A stretch of DNA of 64,000 nt from positions 5,249,455 through 5,313,454 of the forward strand of contig NZ_CP124543.1 of NCBI RefSeq assembly GCF_029953635.1, written 5' to 3'. Positions within the stretch are counted from its first letter, which is position 1; each line of letters opens with the position of its first letter. A program made the position numbers and the translations under genes. Shown piece by piece: positions 10,333 to 19,588 of the stretch. Source of the stretch: Halotia branconii CENA392 (GTDB lineage Bacteria > Cyanobacteriota > Cyanobacteriia > Cyanobacteriales > Nostocaceae). The notes beneath the pieces were generated by a model. The model made no database searches and had not been told where the DNA came from. It saw nothing but the letters and a program-made list of their open reading frames with translations.

Positions 10333-13127
10333 AAATCATCCTCCTGGGATTGCACTGGAGTTCGCCCAGAAACGATAATAAAGCCAACAGAATCTAGACG
10401 AATGCTAGGATGACGAATTCCTTCAATAATTATTTGATTTAATGCTATTTCGTGATTGAATTCTTGCTCCAATACCGTATGAGAAATTCGCTCTTGATTA
10501 GTAAGTCGGTTGAGACGCAGACGCAATTGGTCTAGTCTTTTACCTAATTTTTGTTCAGCACGGGTGGCGCTATCTTCACATAATGCAATAAAATCGGGAC
10601 GTTGGCTGAGTAATTCTAAAGACTTACTACGCGCCTGATAGCAAAATTCTGGCCAATTGCTCGCATCTATAAAGTTATCAAGAATAGATAAACGACTTTT
10701 AGCTAAGTTGTAATCTCGGCATTTACTTCCTTTGCCTTTATAAGGCCGTTTCAGGATATTTAATAGAGTCTCATCTTCAACAGCACACATTGGTTCATAT
10801 CTGGCATCAATAAATACACTTTCTACAATTGGCGGGAATAACCCATCAACACGTCTTTGCAAAATTTTAGATTTTGTATTAGTTTCTTTGTAATTCGTTA
10901 AATTTGTTTCAATAACGTAATTAAATCGGAAACCATACCACTCTTCGCCTTCGCCCGCATCCCAAGTTTCTTCAACTCGCCACATCGCAAAAGCTTTACC
11001 TCGGTCGTCCCAATGGATATAAGATGATAGTGCTTCGATAAATTTTTCACCAATGCGGTAGAGTTTCACATCAGGCTGTTGATTTGCTACCCTACGGTTA
11101 AAAGTCCCAAATTTTTCTAAAACCCAGGCAAAATTGCTGCTCAAATCATTGGCTGGAATTAATGTATTTCCGGTAGGTTGATAACGCTTTATTGTCGATA
11201 AATTAGGATTAGCGATCGGTTTAAAGTTCAACGCTTGACAAATCCAATTTTCAGTTATTTCCTGGATTTCTTGATGACGGGCATCATAATCGTCTAAAGC
11301 TTGAAAATATTGGGTAGCGTTGTCATCCAAAGCATCTATTTCATCTAGGGCATTTTGTTCGCTGATTTTGACTTGTTCCTGCTCAATTTCTTGCTGAATT
11401 ACATTGATACTTTCTAAAATTCCATCTGCACCAGATTTAAACAATATTTCTGCTAATACTGGTAATTTTTCATCTACATAAAACTGGAGACTGGCAATAG
11501 ATTGCTCAAAGATATTAAAGCCTTCTTTTAATAAGCGATACCAAGCATCATGGAGACTATCTGGTAAATCTACGCCAGCAAATACTGTTAATTCAACTTT
11601 TAATGGACGACCAATCCGGTCTATCCTACCAATCCTTTGTTCTAGACGATTTGGCGACCAAGGCAGGTCAAAACATATCATGTAGTTGGTAAATTGTAAG
11701 TTACGACCTTCTTCGCCGGAGGAGTCGCAAACTAAAATAAAGCATTTGGGGTCTGTTTTAAACCTATTTAAGTTCTTCTCTACTTGAGAGCGAGTTTGTC
11801 CAGCTTGATGACTGACAACAGTCTCCTCACCAAAACGATCACTTAAATAACGGACAATTTCGGCGCAAGTTTGCACAAAGCTAGTAAATACAACAATTTT
11901 TGGTAGACTGTCTCCCGGTATAGGTCTTTTGATCCGTTGTTGAACCTCTGCAAGCAATTTCGGGAGATTGAATTTCAAGGATTGTAGTTTTAAAGGTTCG
12001 CAAAGTTGATAGAGAATTACTGTCTTGAGTAATTCTAGGCGATCGCCATCCTCTGACGGTTGTTCTAAAATTCGCAGCAAACTTTGCAATATCTCTGCTT
12101 CCCCAGCAAATTTAGGAGTTTCAGTCAGAGTACGAACGCTATCATTGCCAAACTCTTGAATGACTTCCGCAGTGGACACACCGTTTAAACGTGCTTGAAT
12201 TACTTGTTTTAAAATACCCAGCCAAGTACCAGAAGCACGAAATAACAAAAGAAAAATTTGGTGATATTGTTTGTCATCAGGAGCTACTTCACGCCACTCC
12301 TCAATTAGTTCGTGGATGTCAGGCGATCGCTCATCTAAATCGTATTCGGCTCTGGGTGTAATATTACGGTCAAAAATCACATCTTCTACGGAAGCACGAC
12401 GATTGCGAAGCATCCTTCTGTGAAGTCTGTAGGTATCGCTAATATGGGTACGAATTGCCCTGACCATTTCAACTGTATCGCCAGTCTTTGCTTGTAAACT
12501 ATTTTCTAAATTGTCTACCAATTCCAGTAAATACTCATCTTGAGCAAACAGGTTACGGAGATTTTTGAGATTAGTTTTCAGGACGAAGGGGTTTGCACCT
12601 TCTTTAAATGACAGCAGAATTCGACCAATCTCTTGGCGTTTTACTACCCTTTCACGAAAACCTGCTAAGTCATTAAGTTGATAAGTTGTCGGATCGAGCA
12701 GATGTAGCATGGCGAGAAAATCTTGCTCGTGGTTGAGAACCGGGGTAGCCGATAATAGAAGCAGGCGATCGCTTTTATGGGCAAGATGTTTACAAGTATC
12801 AAAACGCTGGCGCACTGCTGCATCGCTAGAGGTCGCCATTGCTGCGATGTGGTGTGCTTCATCTAAAATTACCAAGCCAATATTCGCTTTCGGGTTGATT
12901 TTGTGAATCTCCTCAACCGCCAGCACTTCCACCCGCTTGGGAAAGTGGGAGATGTAAAATTTATTTTCTAATTCCTGTTGCCATTGTTGAAGTAGATATT
13001 GCGGAACTAGCACTACCGCATATCCAGAAGATTCATCCAATAGGTATTGACGAAGAATCGCGCCAGCTTCGATTGTTTTTCCCAGTCCAACTTCATCCGC
13101 CAGTAGATAGCAGTAAACGCCGGACAA
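10329..13127 (-). CDS. dpdE: DpdE-like SNF2-family helicase, N-terminus missing
   Basis: A Swi2/Snf2-type ATPase. The frame begins with a TTG only seven codons before the Walker A block (LLADEVGLGKTIEAG), followed by the DEAH box (VILDEAHHIAAM), LLLLSATPVLN, and the C-terminal helicase lobe ending in QRIGRIDRIGR. Family members normally have about 100 or more residues before the Walker A, including the Q-motif; here a TAG stop stands directly before the TTG, so that part is absent. The stop of dpdE overlaps the dpdF start by four bases. A small gene ends three bases upstream, which suggests a deletion junction near 13,128. ATP binding residues remain, but the folded N-lobe is incomplete, so function is doubtful. 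Confidence 0.75.
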   Translation of the reverse strand: MSGVYCYLLADEVGLGKTIEAGAILRQYLLDESSGYAVVLVPQYLLQQWQQELENKFYISHFPKRVEVLAVEEIHKINPKANIGLVILDEAHHIAAMATSSDAAVRQRFDTCKHLAHKSDRLLLLSATPVLNHEQDFLAMLHLLDPTTYQLNDLAGFRERVVKRQEIGRILLSFKEGANPFVLKTNLKNLRNLFAQDEYLLELVDNLENSLQAKTGDTVEMVRAIRTHISDTYRLHRRMLRNRRASVEDVIFDRNITPRAEYDLDERSPDIHELIEEWREVAPDDKQYHQIFLLLFRASGTWLGILKQVIQARLNGVSTAEVIQEFGNDSVRTLTETPKFAGEAEILQSLLRILEQPSEDGDRLELLKTVILYQLCEPLKLQSLKFNLPKLLAEVQQRIKRPIPGDSLPKIVVFTSFVQTCAEIVRYLSDRFGEETVVSHQAGQTRSQVEKNLNRFKTDPKCFILVCDSSGEEGRNLQFTNYMICFDLPWSPNRLEQRIGRIDRIGRPLKVELTVFAGVDLPDSLHDAWYRLLKEGFNIFEQSIASLQFYVDEKLPVLAEILFKSGADGILESINVIQQEIEQEQVKISEQNALDEIDALDDNATQYFQALDDYDARHQEIQEITENWICQALNFKPIANPNLSTIKRYQPTGNTLIPANDLSSNFAWVLEKFGTFNRRVANQQPDVKLYRIGEKFIEALSSYIHWDDRGKAFAMWRVEETWDAGEGEEWYGFRFNYVIETNLTNYKETNTKSKILQRRVDGLFPPIVESVFIDARYEPMCAVEDETLLNILKRPYKGKGSKCRDYNLAKSRLSILDNFIDASNWPEFCYQARSKSLELLSQRPDFIALCEDSATRAEQKLGKRLDQLRLRLNRLTNQERISHTVLEQEFNHEIALNQIIIEGIRHPSIRLDSVGFIIVSGRTPVQSQEDDL

Positions 13128-13130
13128 CTA

Positions 13131-13361
13131 TTACCTAGTGTTTCCCATGCGCGATCGTGCTATCTGACGCTGTTCTAGAAGCTCGTTTAGTAGCTGAGTT
13201 TGACTATCAGGGTGTTCCCAGTCTTCAATAAATCGTTTCAAAGCAACGTTTACCATATCTTGTACGCTTGGCGCAGCTTTCATGTACTCAGGATCAAGCG
13301 AAAACTTGATCTGCTGCAAAATTGCGTAGATTTCATCTGGAACTCGTACTGGTTGTGGCAA
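13131..13361 (-). CDS. Small DNA-binding-like protein upstream of truncated dpdE
   Basis: A 76-residue protein (MPQPVRVPDEIYAILQQIKF start). The pattern of a short N-terminal strand followed by two helices (VRVPDEIYAIL..., APSVQDMVNVALKRFIEDW) resembles ribbon-helix-helix antitoxin/partition proteins, but this is an impression only. The stop lies three bases before the truncated dpdE start, so the two are co-transcribed now. No toxin partner is visible next to it. Confidence 0.55.
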   Translation of the reverse strand: MPQPVRVPDEIYAILQQIKFSLDPEYMKAAPSVQDMVNVALKRFIEDWEHPDSQTQLLNELLEQRQIARSRMGNTR

Positions 13362-13478
13362 GGTTTTTGACTCTACTAAAACTACTCTGTTATTATTTTA
13401 TTAAATAAGCTTGTATACAAGCATTAATGAATGCACGTTATTATTTCTGTCTAATTTAATTGCTAAAAGTGCTATGGC

Positions 13479-14039
13479 TTACAAGCTTTTAAGATGCCAG
13501 AGAAAATAAGATGGAGGTGCTGCTGTTTTAGCAGTGTCAAATTGAATATCTGTCCAAGGAGAAGCTTTTTGTATATTAGCAATTAGTTTAGCCCAATCAA
13601 GATTATTAGCTATTTTGATAACCCGCTCTGGTTGGTCAGAAACCTCATATAAAAGTAAACTAATCTGCTTCATTTGCTGTAGTTCAAACAGAGGTGAATG
13701 AGTATTTTGCAAATTTGTGTAATGGTTAATCCAAACTTCATGTATAAAGTCAATACCAGGAAATAAAAATAATAAATATACTGCTACTACTCCTTGATAT
13801 TTGAAAGTTCCTGCTTTTAATTGAATTTGCACTCTTTCACCGAGTCCCCAACTCTCTCCAGGGTTCATTTTAAATAGAAACATTGGAGAGTAATCAGTAG
13901 TGAGACGGTTGTTTTCAGTAACAACTGGAATAAAATAATACTCAGAACGCTGATCTTTTTTTACCCAGTTCCAAACTGATGTTCCAACTTCATCATTCAG
14001 CAGAAGTTCTATAAAATCGATTGATTTCGATTCATTCAT
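13479..14039 (-). CDS. Uncharacterised 186-residue protein of the Dpd locus
   Basis: No family is recognised. The protein (start MNESKSIDFIELLLNDEVGT) mixes beta-rich segments (KMNPGESWGLGERVQIQLKAG, a barrel-like stretch) with a hydrophobic central strand GVVAVYLLFLFPGIDFIH, and has no signal peptide. It is divergent from the nuclease-like gene at 14069, with only 29 bp between the starts, so they may share a control region. It lies between dpdE and dpdA, in the slot where Dpd systems often carry accessory genes. Confidence 0.65.
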   Translation of the reverse strand: MNESKSIDFIELLLNDEVGTSVWNWVKKDQRSEYYFIPVVTENNRLTTDYSPMFLFKMNPGESWGLGERVQIQLKAGTFKYQGVVAVYLLFLFPGIDFIHEVWINHYTNLQNTHSPLFELQQMKQISLLLYEVSDQPERVIKIANNLDWAKLIANIQKASPWTDIQFDTAKTAAPPSYFLWHLKSL

Positions 14040-14068
14040 AACTCTCGATAATTTGAAATTTTTAAATT

Positions 14069-15037
14069 ATGGGTGTACTAACATCTTACCTTCAGCAAGA
14101 GTTTATCCGACGATCTTACCCTGGATGGGTAGGTCGTCATGAGAGCGCCATATTGCCCAAGGAATTGACAAATTTCTTAGGCTATGATCCTCGTGTAGAT
14201 GTTCTGCTAGAACGTCAAGATGGTTCGAGGCGGCTATGGATTGAGTTCGAGATTAGCAGAGCAGATCCAGTGGCAAACCATGCTAAATTTGCTACTGCTC
14301 ACTTATTTAAGCCACAGCAAGAAACTGACAGTTTTATTAGCATGGTTAGTCCTCATGTAGCTCGTGGACGGCGGAATTTGGCAGCAAATACTATTTTATT
14401 GATGCGTCATATAGGTATGAGTGCTTTTCAAACGGTACTGTTTCCACAGATAGCTAGAGAAGAAATTCAGCGTCTCAATCATTTGAACTTGAAAAGCCTA
14501 ACAAACCTTGGTCTTGCAGTCGAACCTGAAATTGAACGTGCTATGTCTATTTCAGCAACAATTTTGACTGCTTTATCTCGCCGCATTCATTTCGTAAGTG
14601 ACATGATGGATGTCATGCTTAACCTTCGACAATGGAATAATGATTTAGAAACCCTTCAAGGAAAAAAATTATGGGGAAAGCGCACAATTACTTACTTTGT
14701 TTTTGATCCATACTCCAAAAGTTTTGCTCCGTCAAAATTCTGCGCTTATATAGCTATTCCATCTGTGTTTAATCCTAATGTTACTAACCTTGGTTATATC
14801 AACAGAGTGGAAATGACAGTAGAGCTTTATGTAACTCTGGATGGAACAGATAGTCGTTTTGATGGTCGTAACGCTCATAATCATCTCACTCAAAGTTTAG
14901 CTATGACTCATTACAAATATAATGAATCCCCAGAGATAGCAGTTATATTTAATGAGTGGATTAATCATCACTCCAATAGTATTAACGTTCACCCTAATGG
15001 GGCTGTATTTTTATTACCACCCTCATGGTTTAAATAG
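14069..15037 (+). CDS. Putative PD-(D/E)XK-like nuclease in Dpd locus
   Basis: A 322-residue protein on the opposite strand to the dpd genes. Residues around 35-75 read GYDPRVDVLLER then a strand LWIEFEISRADPVANHAKF: an Asp followed about 17 residues later by an acidic E-F-E pair on a hydrophobic strand, and a Lys nearby, is the arrangement of the PD-(D/E)XK nuclease core, though the canonical Lys in the ExK motif is replaced. The C-terminal half (Trp/Tyr-rich, beta) has no recognised motif. Placement between dpdA and dpdE suggests an effector or accessory nuclease of the modification system; this is inference. It could equally be an unrelated cargo gene. Confidence 0.6.
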   Translation: MGVLTSYLQQEFIRRSYPGWVGRHESAILPKELTNFLGYDPRVDVLLERQDGSRRLWIEFEISRADPVANHAKFATAHLFKPQQETDSFISMVSPHVARGRRNLAANTILLMRHIGMSAFQTVLFPQIAREEIQRLNHLNLKSLTNLGLAVEPEIERAMSISATILTALSRRIHFVSDMMDVMLNLRQWNNDLETLQGKKLWGKRTITYFVFDPYSKSFAPSKFCAYIAIPSVFNPNVTNLGYINRVEMTVELYVTLDGTDSRFDGRNAHNHLTQSLAMTHYKYNESPEIAVIFNEWINHHSNSINVHPNGAVFLLPPSWFK

Positions 15038-15136
15038 TCGAAATAATAACTCTAAAACCGCTTTCGTAAAATGTTTAATTCGTGGTGATTGCTTATCTAC
15101 AAAAGGAATACGCACAGCAGCATAAGCTTTACCACT

Positions 15137-16798
15137 TCAAGTATGATAGTTTTCTACTGCATCAAACCAAGCTTTACGTAATGGACTTGCTGAATCAAAA
15201 CTGGTTACTCCCAAATGGCGGAAATAAGGAAGAGCATCAATACGCCCTACGCCAAATAAATGTAATCTGGTGTTCGGTGTTAAATGTTGATAAACTTCTT
15301 TCAATATTTCTAGAATTTCTATAGTTGGGGTTCTGGCAACTCCCCCTATAGCGATATAGTCATATCCCATTTCAACTAGTTTTTTTACTGCATCAGCGTA
15401 AGTTTCAGGGTTCCAACCTTGAGCTACACCAATAGGAGTAAAAGTATATCCAATTTTTTGATGTTTAGATATAAATTCCTCTGCATTTTGCAAAGTCAGA
15501 TCATATCGCTTCTCTCTAACTCCAGGCTCGGCAAATGTCCCTACAATTAAATAGTCAATACTTACTCCATAATCGAATTTTAATTTTTGATAATAATCTA
15601 AAATTTCTACAGTATTATAAGGAGGTGCTTCGAGTTTAATATATCCAAAAGCTCCGCAATCTCCCATAATTTCACCTGGGAATCTTACAAAATTACGGAT
15701 ACCTCCTAATTTCTCTATATCTGCTCTTTTATTTTTTATCTTATCAACAACTACTTTCGATACCAGAATACCGTCATAATTAGGCTGTGAATATATTTCA
15801 TGAGCATATACATCATCTCTATATGCATTTCGATTTAGACTAGATTCATCTAGTAAAAAATTATATCCAATATCTACCTTATCATCCCATTCTGGAATGA
15901 AATATTTCATTCTAAAATGTGTATTAACTGCTCTTGGTAAATTCAAAAATTCATCTAAGTCTGTTATTGCTCTTTTCGGTTTTTTATTTTTAATATTTGA
16001 TTTTTTTGCTGTAGCTACAGAAATCCCTAAAGGAAGTTCTAATTTTTGGGGCTGATTATTTAAAAGTTTATCTAATATTTTGGGGTTGTTATATATCTCT
16101 GACAATAAGTTAGGTTTTTGTCTAATTTCAGTAGCAATTAACTTAAGTAATTGTCCTTTTAATCCTACTAAAGCACAGCCAAATCGTGATGCATCTGCAT
16201 TAGAAAACGTGAACAATTCAAAATTGGCATCTCCTAAAACCACAAGATTTCTACTTTTATTAGAAGCTAAGAAAATAAAAGTCTGTTTGGGATTAGTTTT
16301 AATTGGTAAGTTTAAAACGCGTATGTATTTATCTCCTAATAAGACAAATACTAAATCATATCCAATAACTGCTTCCTGGAAATCTTTATGTATTCCGATA
16401 AAATTTGCCCATGAAGAAATTTCATCATTTTTCATTGAGTTGAAAGTAACCGTATAAGGGACAATAACTTTGTCTTCAGAGATTAGTCCATAAGCTGCTG
16501 AAATGATTTTTACATCTACCACTTCTCTTCCAAAGCGCGATCTCAGGATATCCACCCCCTCCATTAGCCGTAGATGTTGCAGCCCTGTGTACATCTGGAC
16601 AGACGGACAAGAGAATTCTAAAAGTGATTGTGTGCGTTCTCTTAATCTCTCTGTGTCTTTAAAATCCTCTATTGTTAGCTGATTTGTTGGGTTATAAAGC
16701 TTTTTTCCAGTACAAGAAGTAATAATTAGTGTACGAAGGCGTGAAATTGTGCTATTTGAAACCAAGGTTTTTGTTGGAATAGATTTAATCATCTTCAT
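15137..16798 (-). CDS. dpdA: DpdA, TGT-like DNA deazapurine transglycosylase with DUF6884-like N-domain
   Basis: DpdA exchanges guanine in DNA for a preQ0-type base. The C-terminal half (about residues 290-553) is a tRNA-guanine-transglycosylase barrel: MGDCGAFGY near residue 380 corresponds to the TGT DSGGFQ motif with its catalytic Asp; GVAQGW...YIAIGG corresponds to the substrate-binding GIVQGG/AIGG block; and LFGVGR...FDSASPLRKAWF near 535 corresponds to the MGVG...FDCVxPTR motif with the second Asp. The first 180 residues (SCTGKKLYNPTNQ, IISAAYGLISED, PYTVTF) resemble the YaaA/DUF6884 fold found fused to or near deazapurine enzymes. The frame is intact. It overlaps the QueD-like fragment upstream by 14 bp, implying co-transcription. 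dpdB and dpdC are not recognised in the window. Confidence 0.85.
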   Translation of the reverse strand: MKMIKSIPTKTLVSNSTISRLRTLIITSCTGKKLYNPTNQLTIEDFKDTERLRERTQSLLEFSCPSVQMYTGLQHLRLMEGVDILRSRFGREVVDVKIISAAYGLISEDKVIVPYTVTFNSMKNDEISSWANFIGIHKDFQEAVIGYDLVFVLLGDKYIRVLNLPIKTNPKQTFIFLASNKSRNLVVLGDANFELFTFSNADASRFGCALVGLKGQLLKLIATEIRQKPNLLSEIYNNPKILDKLLNNQPQKLELPLGISVATAKKSNIKNKKPKRAITDLDEFLNLPRAVNTHFRMKYFIPEWDDKVDIGYNFLLDESSLNRNAYRDDVYAHEIYSQPNYDGILVSKVVVDKIKNKRADIEKLGGIRNFVRFPGEIMGDCGAFGYIKLEAPPYNTVEILDYYQKLKFDYGVSIDYLIVGTFAEPGVREKRYDLTLQNAEEFISKHQKIGYTFTPIGVAQGWNPETYADAVKKLVEMGYDYIAIGGVARTPTIEILEILKEVYQHLTPNTRLHLFGVGRIDALPYFRHLGVTSFDSASPLRKAWFDAVENYHT

Positions 16799-17039
16799 AC
16801 TCTACCCAAGAATTAGGAGTTTCTGACACTGCAACCTTTAGCTGCAAATCAGATGGTACTTGCTTCTTAGTTACGTCATAAATGTATTTGGCAATCATCT
16901 CCGCTGTCGTTTCGTACAAATGAGGCAAGTAAGTCATTGCAATCCTTTGCTTGCGTTCCCATCTGAACCAAGCACTTACATCAGAATTTACTTGTGCCAC
17001 GCCAGTCCGTCTTTCTACCTCCTTTACAAGCCGCGACAA
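16785..17039 (-). pseudogene. QueD-like C-terminal fragment
   Basis: An 84-residue frame beginning at TTG. Its last 45 residues (ETTAEMIAKYIYDV...LQLKVAVSETPNSWVEYED) match the end of 6-carboxytetrahydropterin synthase (QueD/PTPS): the PTAEN-like block, then the V-x-V-x-ET...Y strand with its catalytic-loop Glu. The zinc-binding His residues and Cys of the N-terminal two thirds are absent; the frame upstream is open for about 20 codons but lacks an ATG and resembles nothing. QueD makes the precursor of preQ0, and queD often accompanies dpdA, so this is probably the relic of a precursor gene. A short unrelated protein is the alternative. Confidence 0.5.
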
Positions 17040-17138
17040 ATACAGCTTATGCTTTTTTAGATTAATTTGAAAGCTGAGGTGTTAGATGATTGTGGTGGTT
17101 TGCGTAGTTACGCAGTTGAGTCTTTCTTGTTCTTGTAC

Positions 17139-17300
17139 TCAACTAATTACATTTGATTTACTAATGCTTACAGGCTTATCTTCACCTGTAATAAATACTT
17201 GAAACCAGCCAGTTTCTAACTTATAGTAGTCAATAATTAAACCTGCTTCTCTGGCTGTTTGGAGAGCTAATATTTCCTGGGGAAAAAATCTTTTAATTCT
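17139..17300 (-). pseudogene. C-terminal fragment of an unidentified gene at a rearrangement junction
   Basis: On the minus strand a frame of about 50 codons (QEILALQTAREAGLII, YYKLETGWFQVFITGEDKP) reads like real protein and ends at 17139. Beyond about 17,300 the same strand is merely antisense to the recombinase on the plus strand, so the gene is cut there. No family is recognised. It marks the left side of a junction. Confidence 0.35.
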
Positions 17301-17304
17301 TAAT

Positions 17305-18822
17305 GAACAAGCCGAAAACACAAATGCTTTAGAACAACAAATTGCTAGATTGAAGGATGCTGGAGCAAAGCATATTCTTTGTGATGTTGAAAAAGGCAAG
17401 AAGGACGAACGCCTTCAGTATCAAGAATTAATTCAGCTTGTGGAAGCGGGAAAAGTTCGGAAAGTCATTATTACTCGAATAGATCGCATTACACGCTCTT
17501 TACCTACGCTAAGAAAAATTGTTGACATCCTTCAGAAATATGATGTCAACTTGGTGATTCTTGACCAGAAATTAGATTTGAGTACACCGCAAGGTAAACT
17601 TATGCTGAATATGCTGGGTGTACTGGCTGAATGGGAAGTAGATTTACTGTCAGAGCGGATAAAACGCGGTAAAGAACACCAACGAAAACAAGTTTGGGCT
17701 AATGGTTCTTGTCCGTTTGGTTTGATTGTGATTGAACGCAAATATTTTTTGGATTTAACTCCTTTTCTCTGTTTATTGACTGACAGACCCGAAAACTATC
17801 GAGATTTTTACTCTAATGCCATAGATGAAAATGCAATTTCCGATTTACCTCATCGAACAGTAGCTGAAATTGCCAGGGACTGTATTGAAATTTTTCTCCA
17901 AGTAAAAGGTGTAACTCCTGCACTCAAGAAAATTTTTGAAAAATATGGGATTTGCAAGACTAAAGCGAAGTCTAATGGCACAGACAAAGTTTTTCACTGG
18001 AGTAAACCAGGTTTTTCGCTGTGGCTTCAAAATCCCGTTCTGGATGGACATACTAGCTATAGCAAGTACGAGCAATCTATTGATGGTAAAAGAAGGCGCA
18101 AGCCCCGTGACCAGTGGCATATTATACGCAACACCCATCTTGACCAACGGCTTTTAAGGGATGGGGAAGCTGAAGAAATTCAGCATACCATTCAAGCCAA
18201 CATTCAAATGTGCGGCGGAGCGTTTGGAACTACGCAACGTCAAGAAGGATATCGCCCCTATGCTTATCAAATTGGGTTAGTTTATTGCGGGGAATGTGGT
18301 TCTCGGTGTACTCATAAGGGAGTGTATACTTCCTCTTATCAGTATCGATACTATGCTTGCCGACACGCTGGTGTTGGTTGCAAGAACTCTAAAAACGTTC
18401 TACAACCTGACATTGAGGAAGCACTGATTACAACATTATTGGAAAAATCTCAAAATCTGACTCAGGAGCAGGGCAATACCACCCAGGTGCTTCCTTTTAA
18501 AACTGAGCGGTTGCAACAACTGGAGGGACAGCTTGCCTTTCTAGAGCAGTTTCCGGGATTTAACCCTGGTGCGGAAGAACTCAAGGCAGATTTAAAACGC
18601 CAAATTGAGGAGGAAATCAATTTCTTTCAATCACAATGCCTTAAGGACAAGACTGTTGAGGAAATTATTCGAGTAGGGAACAACTTGGGTGTTTGGAGAA
18701 CGCTGTCTAATAATGAGAAGGTTCAGATATACCGCCGCATCGTACACAGGATTTTTCTTCGTGATGGTCAAGTTGAATCCATTGTGTTTAAAAATTCTCC
18801 TGCTGTAAAACCGGAGAATTAA
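17305..18822 (+). pseudogene. Large serine recombinase (XisF-like) lacking catalytic N-terminus
   Basis: About 505 residues of a large serine recombinase of the XisF type, which excises elements from heterocyst genes in Anabaena. Homology starts at EQAENTNALEQQIARLKDAG and continues through the resolvase core (ITRIDRITRSLPTLRK, STPQGKLMLNMLGVLAEWE), the Recombinase domain, a zinc ribbon (YCGECGSRC...YYACR...C) and a C-terminal coiled coil. The usual first strand with the nucleophilic Ser (Y-x-R-V-S) is missing: upstream codons read unrelated sequence to a stop at 17,227. The first usable start is TTG at 17,350. Without that Ser the product cannot cleave DNA. The zinc-ribbon gene follows one base after the stop. 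Confidence 0.8.
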
Positions 18823-18823
18823 G

Positions 18824-19186
18824 ATGAATGCGATTGAACTTCTACGGCTGAAGCAGTTGAGGTTTCAAGTTGCTTCACAACTGGTTTTGAAGGAGTGGCA
18901 GCCTGAAGATTTAAGTAAACCTAAGTGTCCTAAATGCCACTCTCCAGGATTTTTCACCCCTCACCAGAGTCAGGACAGCCGCGTTTGTTATTGTATCCGG
19001 TGTAACTATTACTTTAAAGAAATTATTGCCACTCACAGCTGTAAGTGCGCTATTCCTGGCGATGACAAGGTATGTTATGGTTGTCCACATTTTCAGCAAT
19101 TTATGGAACTTGTTGACCAACGACTTGTGCAACTGGAACAACTAAATTTTGTAGAGTTACAGGATTTGTTACCTTCCCAACCTTAA
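18824..19186 (+). CDS. Zinc-ribbon protein downstream of serine recombinase
   Basis: A 120-residue protein starting one base after the recombinase stop. It contains three Cys pairs: CPKC (residues 35-38), CYCIRC (about 56-61) and a C-x-C...C-x2-C set (CKCAIPGDDKVCYGC, about 75-89), which suggests one or two zinc-binding ribbons, followed by a short helix with LVQLEQLNF. It shares transcription with the recombinase and may be a directionality or accessory factor; that role is inferred only from position. Confidence 0.65.
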   Translation: MNAIELLRLKQLRFQVASQLVLKEWQPEDLSKPKCPKCHSPGFFTPHQSQDSRVCYCIRCNYYFKEIIATHSCKCAIPGDDKVCYGCPHFQQFMELVDQRLVQLEQLNFVELQDLLPSQP

Positions 19187-19280
19187 CCATAAAATAACTC
19201 ATGGACTTTATTGGAGCGCAGTCATACTTTGGAGTTTATCTTTGCTGCGATCGCACACAAGGCACACAAAATATTTAGCT

Positions 19281-19312
19281 AAAAAATTGACCCCTCTAGG
19301 AGTCAATTTTTT
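19281..19312. terminator. Bidirectional hairpin terminator
   Basis: Perfect 11-bp arms AAAAAATTGAC and GTCAATTTTTT enclose a 10-nt loop. The runs of A on one side and T on the other allow termination for both the zinc-ribbon gene on the plus strand and the 84-residue gene on the minus strand. Confidence 0.8.
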
Positions 19313-19333
19313 AGTTACACGAAGTAACTGTGC

Positions 19334-19588
19334 TTATTGCACCGCAATAGGTCTATTCAAAATACTCATAACTTCACCAGGATTAGGACTAGGTAGTAAA
19401 GGACTCCAATCCCCAACATTTGCATAGCCAATAACCTGCAAGTAGTGAATTGTGCTAGTAACGGCTTTAGAAGAACCAATCAACAGATGTTTAAGTGGTT
19501 CTTTACCTTGTAAAGTTTGATTATCGCTTGGATTATTGGTTGCTGCATTCGATTCTTCAAGGCTAGATAAAAAGCTTTGGGTAATCAC
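19334..19588 (-). CDS. Conserved cyanobacterial small protein
   Basis: An 84-residue protein. Its C-terminal half (STIHYLQVIGYANVGDWSPLLPSPNPGEVMSIL) has the look of a short hypothetical protein I recall as widespread in Nostocales, often present in several copies per genome; its function is unknown. No signal peptide or membrane helix is seen. It converges on the recombinase operon at a shared terminator. Confidence 0.6.
   Translation of the reverse strand: MITQSFLSSLEESNAATNNPSDNQTLQGKEPLKHLLIGSSKAVTSTIHYLQVIGYANVGDWSPLLPSPNPGEVMSILNRPIAVQ

Noticed and set aside
15082..15324. Plus-strand 80-codon frame overlapping the dpdA 3' end
   Set aside because: It is antisense to the conserved C-terminal TGT motif of dpdA.
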